Positions 16,185-23,492 of a stretch of 34,962 bases of DNA are shown here, piece by piece (position 1 is the first letter of the stretch; each line of letters begins with the position of its first letter). Source of the DNA: Ruminococcaceae bacterium UBA5450 (GTDB taxonomy: Bacteria; Bacillota; Clostridia; Oscillospirales; Acutalibacteraceae); the NCBI GenBank assembly GCA_002424295.1, contig DIQY01000006.1, positions 779 to 35,740 on the forward strand, read 5' to 3'. Below the pieces are notes generated by a model. It was not told where the DNA came from. It saw only the letters and a list, made by a program, of their open reading frames with translations, and did no database searches. Both the position numbers and the translations under genes were made by a program.

Positions 16185-17233
16185 AAGGAATAGATGTCAG
16201 TGCCCATAATGGCTTTATCAACTGGGATGCAGTCAAAGCAGCCGGATATGATTTTGCCATCATTCGAACCGGCTATGGAAACGACATCAGTCAAAAAGAC
16301 AGGTGGTTTGAACAGAACATTCAGGGCGCTCATGCTGCTGGTTTAAAAATTGGCGTTTATCATTTTTCGTATGCAATCAGCATCGAAGATGCGCGTACAG
16401 AAGCAAATTTAGTGTTACAGATCATAGCATCATACAGGGACTGGCTTACATGGCCGGTCTTTTTCGATTACGAATATGATTCCGTTCGGTGGTCAAGGCA
16501 AAACAGAATCGATCCGGGTCCGCAGCTTGTAACAGATATGGCACTGACATTCCTACAGACAATCGCTGCTGCAGGATATCGGGTCGGAAATTATACCAAT
16601 CTCGACTATTATCGGAATTGGTTCCAAATGGAGCGGCTAAAAGACTACCCAATGTGGTTTGCGCAGTATGAGGTCGATAGCCCCGCCGTTTCTTGCCCCC
16701 TTTGGCAGTTCGGCGGTGAGAATGTTCCGGGCTGCAGTGGATTGATCGACAGCAATATTGCTTTTACTGATCTTTCTAACGGAAATCCCACACAGCCAGG
16801 AGGTGAAAGTACTATTGGGGTCGATGTGTTCCATAGAGTGCAGACGGCAGAAGACGGCTGGCTTGCAGAAGTCCATAACTTTGATGATTATGCCGGGATT
16901 CGGGGACACAAAATCATTGGCTGGGCGATCCGCACTTCCCATGGATATCTGAAATATCGCGTGCATGTTCTGGGAAAAGACTGGCTGGAATGGGTCGATA
17001 CCCGCAACGGATACAATCTTGCAGATATCAATGGATATGCCGGAAATGGAGAGCAGATCGATGCAATTGAGGCTTACTTTGTTACGCCGGACGGAGAACC
17101 TTATCAGTACGCCCATTACAAGGTCAGCCCGAATCTGCAAAGCTATTACCCGGAGCAGATCGACGATCAGGCGGACGGATATGCAGGCGTATTTGGCAAT
17201 ACCATTGACCGTGTGCAGTTAGAAGTTGAATGA
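16181..17233 (+). CDS. Phage endolysin: GH25 muramidase with ChW-like C-terminal wall-binding region
   Basis: The 350-residue enzyme hydrolyses the MurNAc-GlcNAc bond of peptidoglycan at phage exit. The GH25 domain (about 1-200) shows KGIDVSAHNG with D5, IIRTGYG, GVYHFSYA, and FFDYEYD with D96 and E98 as catalytic acids, then NYTNLDYYRNW. A linker with QPGG leads to a C-terminal module (about 215-350) with IIGWAIRTSHGYLKYRVHVL and GEQIDAIEAYF, which resembles the clostridial hydrophobic W repeats that bind cell wall. No signal peptide is present, so it needs the holin encoded downstream. Confidence 0.9.
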   Translation: MKGIDVSAHNGFINWDAVKAAGYDFAIIRTGYGNDISQKDRWFEQNIQGAHAAGLKIGVYHFSYAISIEDARTEANLVLQIIASYRDWLTWPVFFDYEYDSVRWSRQNRIDPGPQLVTDMALTFLQTIAAAGYRVGNYTNLDYYRNWFQMERLKDYPMWFAQYEVDSPAVSCPLWQFGGENVPGCSGLIDSNIAFTDLSNGNPTQPGGESTIGVDVFHRVQTAEDGWLAEVHNFDDYAGIRGHKIIGWAIRTSHGYLKYRVHVLGKDWLEWVDTRNGYNLADINGYAGNGEQIDAIEAYFVTPDGEPYQYAHYKVSPNLQSYYPEQIDDQADGYAGVFGNTIDRVQLEVE

Positions 17234-17257
17234 GAATAAAAAGGAGAAAAAAATAAA

Positions 17258-17629
17258 ATGGATACATTAACAAAAACAAAGGCGGTATTTACTGCCATAG
17301 TAGGAGTGTTGGCATCTTGGCTCGGAGAACTTGCCGTGCCAATGTTGGTATTGGTCATTTGTAATCTGATCGATTATGTTACGGGATTAGCGGCAGCATC
17401 AAAGCGCGGCCAAAAAATCAGCAGCTACCGAGAAATTCAGGGTATTGCAAAAAAGGTTTGCATGTGGCTTTTAGTAGCGGTCTGGCTGATCTGCAACGAA
17501 TTAATCAGCATTCTAGAAAACATTGGAGATATCGGCGTGCCGCTTCCTGGATTCTTAGGACGGCTGGTCTCGATGCTTAAAAGCAAGGTCGATTCACAGG
17601 TGCCGGACGATTCAAACAATCAAAAGTAA
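17258..17629 (+). CDS. Phage holin (holin_4 / toxin-secretion family)
   Basis: The 123-residue protein has hydrophobic segments at about 10-45 (VFTAIVGVLASWLGELAVPM, VLVICNLIDYVTGL) and 65-88 (VCMWLLVAVWLICNELISIL). The DYVTGLAAASKRG motif after the second segment is typical for this family. It forms lesions in the inner membrane that let the endolysin reach the wall. It follows the endolysin by 24 bases with AAAGGAG upstream and is the last gene of the late operon. Confidence 0.88.
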   Translation: MDTLTKTKAVFTAIVGVLASWLGELAVPMLVLVICNLIDYVTGLAAASKRGQKISSYREIQGIAKKVCMWLLVAVWLICNELISILENIGDIGVPLPGFLGRLVSMLKSKVDSQVPDDSNNQK

Positions 17630-17648
17630 TAAAATATAACTTATAAAA

Positions 17649-17690
17649 AATAAGCCCACCGGGGAGAAATCCTCAGTGGGCTTATTACTT
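17649..17690. terminator. Strong terminator closing the phage late operon
   Basis: AATAAGCCCAC and GTGGGCTTATT form an 11-bp stem (17649-17686), extended by GGGG/CCTC inside. It marks the right end of the phage late module. Nothing coding is seen between here and 17836. Confidence 0.8.
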
Positions 17691-17835
17691 ATTTAAAGAA
17701 AAAATGGATTTAACGAATGCGTCTTGCCAAAAAGTTATAAGCAAAATTCTAATTGTCGCATCATAATGTAAACAATTTAGATAAGTTAAAAATACGGGCA
17801 ATCAACAAATTTTAGCAAACTATGAAGCTTACCAA

Positions 17836-18360
17836 TTAGCAGGGTTCTTCCCACCAACCAAATGCAACACTTCCCAAAATTTTTTCGCTGGTTGTTTCCG
17901 GCGGGATACAGTTCACTAAAAAATTACCGCCTGGAGGACAAATGAATTTTCCGTCTTCCTCAGCCACAATCGTTGTTTCGGCAGGGCAACGGCGCCCGTA
18001 TATAGGCGTTCCGGCTAAAGGCTCCGTATCAACGTTTTCCGCATACAGAAACCCAACTTTTGGTTTTGGTAGCGGACATAATGCCGTATTAGACGGACTT
18101 TGCATATTTGTTAGCTTTGCCGTTCCAGAAGTTACCGCATTTAGCCAAATCTGAATAGAAAATGGAATCTCACTGACATTGGTAACAGTAAAGACATTGA
18201 CAAAAAGTAAAACACCGGAATTCTTTGGGTTAAAAAGTCCTGCCCAAGCATACTTACCATTGCCGAATTCTTCACGGCTGCCACCGACGAAATACTTTCC
18301 CTGAATGGATTTGTATAATGACATTGCACATGCTGGCTCACAAGATGAAAAGTTAAACAT
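17836..18360 (-). CDS. DUF6143-like protein
   Basis: I chose ATG 18360, which has AAAGGAG upstream, giving 174 residues; the frame is open to 18453. The sequence has the features I associate with DUF6143: GKYFVGG near the start, AWAGLFNPKNSGVLLFVNVF (about 39-58), VTNVSEIPFSIQIWLNA, and an aromatic end, SVAFGWWEE. No signal peptide or membrane segment is seen, and the structure is probably all-beta. Such proteins occur in spore-forming clostridia, often as singletons; function is not established. It lies next to the phage terminator but reads toward it, so it is an independent unit. Confidence 0.6.
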   Translation of the reverse strand: MFNFSSCEPACAMSLYKSIQGKYFVGGSREEFGNGKYAWAGLFNPKNSGVLLFVNVFTVTNVSEIPFSIQIWLNAVTSGTAKLTNMQSPSNTALCPLPKPKVGFLYAENVDTEPLAGTPIYGRRCPAETTIVAEEDGKFICPPGGNFLVNCIPPETTSEKILGSVAFGWWEEPC

Positions 18361-18540
18361 GAATTTTCTCCTTTTTGTTACATAGTTAGCCATACCACAT
18401 AATATTAACCATTTTGAAAATTGGTTCACCTGAATCGAAGACTTCTCAGCCATACTGCCTTACGATAAGTTATTAGCAAACTCGAAAAACTGACTTACTG
18501 ACTTTATGTACAAGCTTCCCAGTTCGTTTATAATAATATT

Positions 18541-18621
18541 CTCCAACTAAAAGAATCACCACCAACCGCCTTCTTTCCGGACAGCTGATGGTGATTCTTT
18601 GTTGTTTATACGTCTAATCAT
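18541..18621. repeat. Hairpin repeat copy R1
   Basis: Left arm AAAGAATCACCACCAAC and right arm CTGATGGTGATTCTTT pair almost fully. The left flank (CTCCAACTAA) and right flank (TTGTTGTTTATACGTCTAAT) are shared with copy R3 at 23218-23302. R1 lies between the 5' ends of two divergent genes, which is not a terminator position. The rest of 18361-18810 is AT-rich; I could not assign a clear promoter to either neighbour. Confidence 0.75.
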
Positions 18622-18810
18622 GCAATTACAATTATGTTAAATTTTTACAAATTTTCGTGCAAAGTATTCCATTTTATAGAATTTAAGGATATTATTAATG
18701 TAATAATAGAATTCAGATTATAGTAATAATCGGAAGTTCGGTCAACGGTAAGTTAAAGTTAGAAGCTTAATTTGTAAAATTGTGAAATTGGAAAGATGGA
18801 GATGTTTACT

Positions 18811-21282
18811 ATGATCGATATACCGGAAGCTTTGTTACATAGAATATTTAACAAAAAATGTATTTTGTTTCTTGGCGCCGGTGCCACCTTAGAATCCGGG
18901 GGATTATTAGGGGCAGATTTAGCAAAATATTTGTATAATCAGTTAGGCAATACTGGTGTAAAATTTAATTCTGATTTGCCGCGTTTCACTTACAATCTTG
19001 TAAAGAAAGGATTCAGAAAAGAAATAGAACAATCCATACGGGACAGATTAAAGGACCTTACTCCAAACAAAAAGTTCGAAAAAATTTCACTAATTCCTTG
19101 GAAAGCTATCTATACCACTAATTATGATGATTTAGTAGAAAAATCATATAAAAACCAGAGATATTACGAATATACTTTGGAAGACCCATTGCATCCTAAA
19201 GCATTTGTTAATGATTCAAATATTCCACTATACAAAATAAACGGAGATATTAATACCCCCTATTCAGAAGATAATCCATTGAAAATCACACTAGAAGATT
19301 TAAAGTTTTCCAAGAAAAGCAGTAAAAAATATATAAACAGACTTATGGAAGACTTTAACGATACATTTATTTTTATTGGTTATAGCTTTTCAGATAAAGT
19401 CATAACAGACATTCTTGAAACTTTTTCTGATAATGCTCGTTGGGAATCAATAAAGGAAAAATATATTATTCTTCCTGAAATTTCAGAAGATTTAAAAACA
19501 GATTTAGAGATTTATAAAATAAGATATATTAAAGGGACTGCAGATAATTTTTTTGAAGAGATGTATACAATAGCAGAAAGTAATTATAGAATTAAACTTC
19601 AACAGCTTAAAATTCTCTTTTCTCCAGAATCACCGTTATATACTTTCGATCCACGGACAATGAATTATATAACTGAATGTTTTGAATTCTATAATCCAAC
19701 TACGAACTACCCTGTAGATCCGCGCTCATTTTATAGAGGAGGTAGTCCTAATTGGGGCATCATCAAAAACAATTTCGATGTATATCGAGAGCTCGATGTA
19801 ACAGAACTTGGTGGTAAAGATGTAAAAAAGCTAAATACTGAATCCTTGGTAGATTTTATAATCGAATTGAGTGCCGAACATCAGATGAAAAAATTATTAT
19901 TAAGAGGGCCAGCAGTATCTGGAAAATCTACATTAATCTATAGGTTAGCATATGAGTTAACGCAAAACGGTATCTTATCATTCCTGTTTAAAACTCAATC
20001 ACAATATCGAAGTGGACTGTTGTTTGATATATACGGAAAGGTTAAATCTACCATTGTAATTATTTTTGATAATGTAATAGTCGATTATGATCAACTTTTT
20101 AAAATGATTTCTGATGCTCAGAATAATCAAATTCCTGCGATATTTATTGCTACATCGAGGTATTCTGATTGGGATAATGTTTTCAGTAATTATAATAAAA
20201 CAAGGTTAGAACCTATCAACTATTATATAGATGTCAAGGATACCCTTGACATCCTTGAAGCACAAAAACTTGTTAAAAAAATGATCGCAAGCAATATATT
20301 AAACGTTTCTACAAAATTTGACGAAGAATCTGTTACTAGAAAAATATCTAACAGTCAGAATATCATTGATATATTACTAGAGGTTATTGATCGATCGGAA
20401 AGTGTCACTGATTCAATCTGCTTTGAATATGACAATTTGTCTAATGAAGCAAAATTGGCTTATGGAATTGTTTCGTTAAGTTTCAAGTATGGATTAAAAT
20501 TACAATGGGGCTTATTAAAAAGGTCTATTGAAAAGCACTATTCTTTTACTTGGGAAGATTTCGTTGATAAAATATTAAATGGAGATGCAAAAGGTAATTT
20601 ATTTCAAGAAGAAATACAAGGCGAGTATTTCATAAGTGGCAGACATAGATATATTTCAGAGCTAATTTTGCAAATTCACTATAAAGGAAATTATAGTGAA
20701 GAAATCGCTGATATCAAAAGTATCATACAAGCTTCATCTGGAAATGATTCTGAAGAACATTTTGTTGGGACACTTATAAATGCAATTTTGCAAAATGATA
20801 ATAATTATACAACTAAGCAGATTGAAGAATTATTAAATTTTGCAATTGATACATTTGTTATAGAGGATAATAAGGCTTTCATCAACCACTTGAAAGGAGA
20901 ATTCTTACTAACACAGCGAAAATATAATGATGCAATTGTTTGTTTCGATACAAATGTGCGAAATAACTTAAACAAAATGTATAGTCTTCATTCAATGGGC
21001 AAAGCGTATTATTACTTGGCCAAATCAGAAGATATAACATCTGGTAAATTTAGAAGCGACATCAATCACGCTAAAAACAAGTTGTTTGATGGCATTCAAA
21101 AATTCCCCAGAAATGAATACTATTATTCTATGTTATTAACTGTATTTACCTATTTAAAAGACAACAATTGCCTTAGTGAAGAGGATAAAAGAAATATAAA
21201 AACATTGGAAACATTAACAAGCGAAAATTTAAATATCAAGAATATATCTGATTTAAATAACAAAGTCAAAGATAGAATGTAA
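18811..21282 (+). CDS. SIR2-STAND-type anti-phage defence protein (Avs5-like architecture)
   Basis: The 823-residue protein has three parts. Residues about 10-260 form a SIR2-like NADase domain: FLGAGATLESGG (GAGA at 22-25), TTNYDD (102-107) and FIGYSFSD (188-195). The usual catalytic histidine position (KxHG) reads YKINGD, with Asn at 144. Residues about 340-560 form a P-loop NTPase: GPAVSGKST (366-374), Walker B VIIFD (416-420) and ATSR. The C-terminal 250 residues are helical with TPR-like pairs (KGEFLLTQRKYNDAIVCFDT). This order is that of NLR-like phage sensors that drain NAD when triggered. ATG 18811 has GGAG nine bases upstream; 18796 is an alternative. It stands alone, is visibly more AT-rich than its neighbours, and lies between phage-derived regions, so it was probably acquired. 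Confidence 0.82.
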   Translation: MIDIPEALLHRIFNKKCILFLGAGATLESGGLLGADLAKYLYNQLGNTGVKFNSDLPRFTYNLVKKGFRKEIEQSIRDRLKDLTPNKKFEKISLIPWKAIYTTNYDDLVEKSYKNQRYYEYTLEDPLHPKAFVNDSNIPLYKINGDINTPYSEDNPLKITLEDLKFSKKSSKKYINRLMEDFNDTFIFIGYSFSDKVITDILETFSDNARWESIKEKYIILPEISEDLKTDLEIYKIRYIKGTADNFFEEMYTIAESNYRIKLQQLKILFSPESPLYTFDPRTMNYITECFEFYNPTTNYPVDPRSFYRGGSPNWGIIKNNFDVYRELDVTELGGKDVKKLNTESLVDFIIELSAEHQMKKLLLRGPAVSGKSTLIYRLAYELTQNGILSFLFKTQSQYRSGLLFDIYGKVKSTIVIIFDNVIVDYDQLFKMISDAQNNQIPAIFIATSRYSDWDNVFSNYNKTRLEPINYYIDVKDTLDILEAQKLVKKMIASNILNVSTKFDEESVTRKISNSQNIIDILLEVIDRSESVTDSICFEYDNLSNEAKLAYGIVSLSFKYGLKLQWGLLKRSIEKHYSFTWEDFVDKILNGDAKGNLFQEEIQGEYFISGRHRYISELILQIHYKGNYSEEIADIKSIIQASSGNDSEEHFVGTLINAILQNDNNYTTKQIEELLNFAIDTFVIEDNKAFINHLKGEFLLTQRKYNDAIVCFDTNVRNNLNKMYSLHSMGKAYYYLAKSEDITSGKFRSDINHAKNKLFDGIQKFPRNEYYYSMLLTVFTYLKDNNCLSEEDKRNIKTLETLTSENLNIKNISDLNNKVKDRM

Positions 21283-21308
21283 TTATGGCATAAATTAGCA
21301 AATGAAAA

Positions 21309-21409
21309 TTTGCCTCACGAGCTTCGTATGGATCAACAAGCGTTTAATTGCTTTGCAAGGTAGAGAATGTAAAGTGAGGATACAAATCATCCATACCTTC
21401 TGAGGCAAA
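21309..21409. other. 101-base inverted-repeat structure downstream of the defence gene
   Basis: TTTGCCTCA (21309-21317) pairs exactly with TGAGGCAAA (21401-21409), and GTATGGAT (21326-21333) with ATCCATAC (21389-21396). Together they form a two-part stem around about 55 bases. It is not followed by a T-run of terminator type (ACGAATTGTTTT). A small structured RNA or a remnant of a mobile element is possible. The rest of 21283-21759 holds repeat R2 and the transporter's terminator. Confidence 0.5.
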
Positions 21410-21529
21410 CGAATTGTTTTATTTATAATAATATTTTTTATGTGAATATATTTCACGATTTTGCTGCCTGTTTTAATGCCTTTTTAAAAACGGATGCTTG
21501 ATTGCAAAGTAATATTGCTCCATAAACCG

Positions 21530-21588
21530 ATCCCCCAGCTATCCTTTTATTAGGACGGCTGGGGGATTTTGTTGTTAATGGGTCTAAA
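21530..21588. repeat. Hairpin repeat copy R2
   Basis: ATCCCCCAGC (21530-21539) and GCTGGGGGAT (21558-21567) form a perfect 10-bp stem. The loop (ATCC...TAGGAC) and the right flank TTTTGTTGTTAATGGGTCTA match the other copies, while the arm sequence differs but still pairs. It lies between two convergent genes. Confidence 0.7.
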
Positions 21589-21701
21589 TTTCATATTTAC
21601 AGAATGCAAATGACTGGAATCTTCTTTGCCTTTAAGCAGCATTGGAGGCATTTTATAATGAATAATATTTTTTCTTTTCACGCCTTATACCATAAACGTG
21701 T

Positions 21702-21731
21702 AAAAAAAAATCACCCCACAAAAAGGGTGAT
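21702..21731 (-). terminator. Terminator of the BASS transporter gene
   Basis: On the minus strand ATCACCC, a 7-base loop and GGGTGAT are followed by nine T residues (21710-21702). It lies about 30 bases beyond the stop. Confidence 0.85.
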
Positions 21732-21759
21732 AAAAACAGCGTATTTTTAAAAAAGCGAT

Positions 21760-22719
21760 TCATTTTTCCTGCGTATTTTCGGAACCGGAAATCTTTCTCA
21801 TATGGTTTGCCATTAAATTTGCGACAATCGAACCGGAAAAATTATGCCAAACACTAAAGATTGCGCCCGGAATTGCGGCGACCGGTGAAAAGTGCGCAGT
21901 GGCAAGGGTAACAGCCAAACCAGAATTCTGCATGCCAACTTCAATCGCAACAGCGTTGCGCTTTGCTTCATCCATCCCGAGCAGTTTCGCGCCGAGAAAC
22001 CCAAGACCATAACCGCACATATTATGAAGAATAACCACTAAGCAGATCAAAAGGCCGCTTGTCATGATCTTGGCTGCATTCCCGCCGACAACGGCACCGA
22101 TGATCAACACGATAGCAGTTACCGAAACCAGCGGCAGCACATCGCTGAATGCCGTAACTTTATCCCCAAACAGCTTGTGAACAATCAGCCCAAGCGCAAT
22201 CGGAAGCAAAACGACCTGACAGATAGAAAGAAACATTGCCCAGAAAGACACCGATACCCATGTTCCGGCAAGCCACCAAGTCAGTAACGGCGTCATCAGT
22301 GGCGCCGCGAGGGTGGAAACCATCGTCATGCTAACGGAAAGAGCCACGTCGCCCTTTGCCAAATAAGTCATAACGTTGGAAGAGGTTCCGCCCGGGCAAG
22401 TGCCAACTAGGATTACGCCGACCGCCAATTCCGTCGGCAACTGGAAAATTTTTGCCAATGCAAATGCGAGAAGCGGCATAACCGTAAATTGAAACAGGAA
22501 ACCCGCGAAAACATCCTTCGGTCTGCGGAAAACCTCCTTAAAATCGGAAAGTTTCAGCGTCAGGCCCATGCCGAACATTACGATTCCCAATAGGAGCGTA
22601 ACATGGGGAGCGGCCCAGGTAAAGGCAGGTGGAGAAATCAGTGCAACAACAGCGACGGCCAGCGAGAGAACCGCCATATACTTTCCGGCAAGATCACTCA
22701 GTTTTTTTAAAGCATTCAT
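21760..22719 (-). CDS. BASS-family (bile acid:sodium symporter-like) transporter
   Basis: I chose ATG 22719, with GGAGGG seven bases upstream, giving 319 residues. About nine to ten hydrophobic segments fill the protein. Family motifs are visible: FGMGLTLK (about 49-56), and VGTCPGGTSSNVMTYLAKGD (about 105-124), the conserved crossover region that binds sodium and substrate, plus EVGMQNSGLAVTLA. Bacterial members of this group (such as PanS) move small organic acids rather than bile acids. The upstream T-box with an isoleucine-type specifier suggests a branched-chain amino-acid-related acid as substrate; this is inference. The gene is monocistronic with its own promoter, riboswitch and terminator. 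Confidence 0.9.
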   Translation of the reverse strand: MNALKKLSDLAGKYMAVLSLAVAVVALISPPAFTWAAPHVTLLLGIVMFGMGLTLKLSDFKEVFRRPKDVFAGFLFQFTVMPLLAFALAKIFQLPTELAVGVILVGTCPGGTSSNVMTYLAKGDVALSVSMTMVSTLAAPLMTPLLTWWLAGTWVSVSFWAMFLSICQVVLLPIALGLIVHKLFGDKVTAFSDVLPLVSVTAIVLIIGAVVGGNAAKIMTSGLLICLVVILHNMCGYGLGFLGAKLLGMDEAKRNAVAIEVGMQNSGLAVTLATAHFSPVAAIPGAIFSVWHNFSGSIVANLMANHMRKISGSENTQEK

Positions 22720-22791
22720 AATTTTTCCCTCCAAAACGTTTGAACACATCGAGACAACCACGCATGATCTACAGGATCTGCCATACAGACG

Positions 22792-23064
22792 CCAAAAAGG
22801 GCTTTTGCCTCCAAAGAGACAAAAGCCCTTAAAAACTTCTGCGGTACCACTCTTTTTGCCATCCTTTAGGACAGCCGCTCGTTAGGCATCATCTTTGAAT
22901 GCCCGGCAATATAACGGTTGCCAACCGTTCGCTCCTACACAGACCAAGAGGTCCTTCAGATGAATGCTTATGGGCGATATTTTACGCGAACCCCACCATG
23001 CCTCGCACCAACCGGCAATTCTCTTTCGCGGGGGAAGCACGCTACTTTTCCCAATCATCGCATT
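22792..23064 (-). promoter_or_regulatory. T-box riboswitch, specifier probably AUC (Ile)
   Basis: On the minus strand the leader has a base helix AATGC/GCATT (23064-23060 with 22967-22963), a GATGAT turn, helix TGGG/CCCA, and an AAAAGTA specifier-loop 5' side. The 3' side reads TAAAATATCG. By alignment with known T-boxes (codon followed by a purine, then the helix) the specifier is ATC at 22978-22976. A stem I distal region with AAAGAGAA and GGTTGGTGCGAG follows. The T-box sequence is AGTGGTACCGCAGAAG (22851-22836). The terminator AAGGGCTTTTG/CAAAAGCCCTT with T-run is at 22830-22793. Uncharged tRNA-Ile would favour the antiterminator and so expression of the BASS transporter. Confidence 0.88.
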
Positions 23065-23084
23065 TGTCTATTTGTGTTTTTCTT

Positions 23085-23113
23085 ACTATAACTGACCATC
23101 TCAGATTTGTCAA
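23085..23113 (-). promoter_or_regulatory. Promoter of the T-box/BASS transporter unit
   Basis: On the minus strand TTGACA (23113-23108), 17 bases, TATAGT (23090-23085). The start of transcription would be near 23078, just before the first T-box helix. Confidence 0.85.
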
Positions 23114-23217
23114 GATGTTTTTCTAAAAAATCAATGAAAGCCCCGGTGTTTCATGCTTTGATATTTTTATATTGCTGACGGAGCAATTTAGGGCACTTTT
23201 TGACTTTGTACTTAGGA

Positions 23218-23302
23218 TCTTTCCATTAAAAAGAATCACCCCCGACCATCCTTTTTACTTAGGACGGTTGGGGAATTTTTTGTTGTTAATACGTCTAATC
23301 AT
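23218..23302. repeat. Hairpin repeat copy R3
   Basis: Left flank TTCCATTAAAAAGAATCACC and right flank TTGTTGTTAATACGTCTAAT match R1 nearly base for base. Inside, CCCCCGACCATCC pairs with GGACGGTTGGGG; both arms differ from R1 yet remain paired. It lies between the promoter of the T-box unit and the 3' end of the DUF11 gene. In 23114-23492 I also see ATTGCT-GACGG-AGCAAT (23172-23188) and no gene. Confidence 0.75.
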
Positions 23303-23492
23303 ATTGCTTAAATTTATTCAAAGAAACCCATAATATCAAAGGTTTGTAGACAATCAAAAAGCAATATTTACCCCTAAAAATTGAATAACCTCATTATATT
23401 TTAAGGGCGTTCCCTTTGCTGTATTATTGGAAGATAGAATTATTCTTATCCTTTTCTCCTGTTCGTTTATTTATTATATATTGCTACTCGGT

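Noticed and set aside
21309..21409. Retron non-coding RNA
   Set aside because: No reverse transcriptase gene lies nearby and the repeat layout does not match an msr-msd pair.
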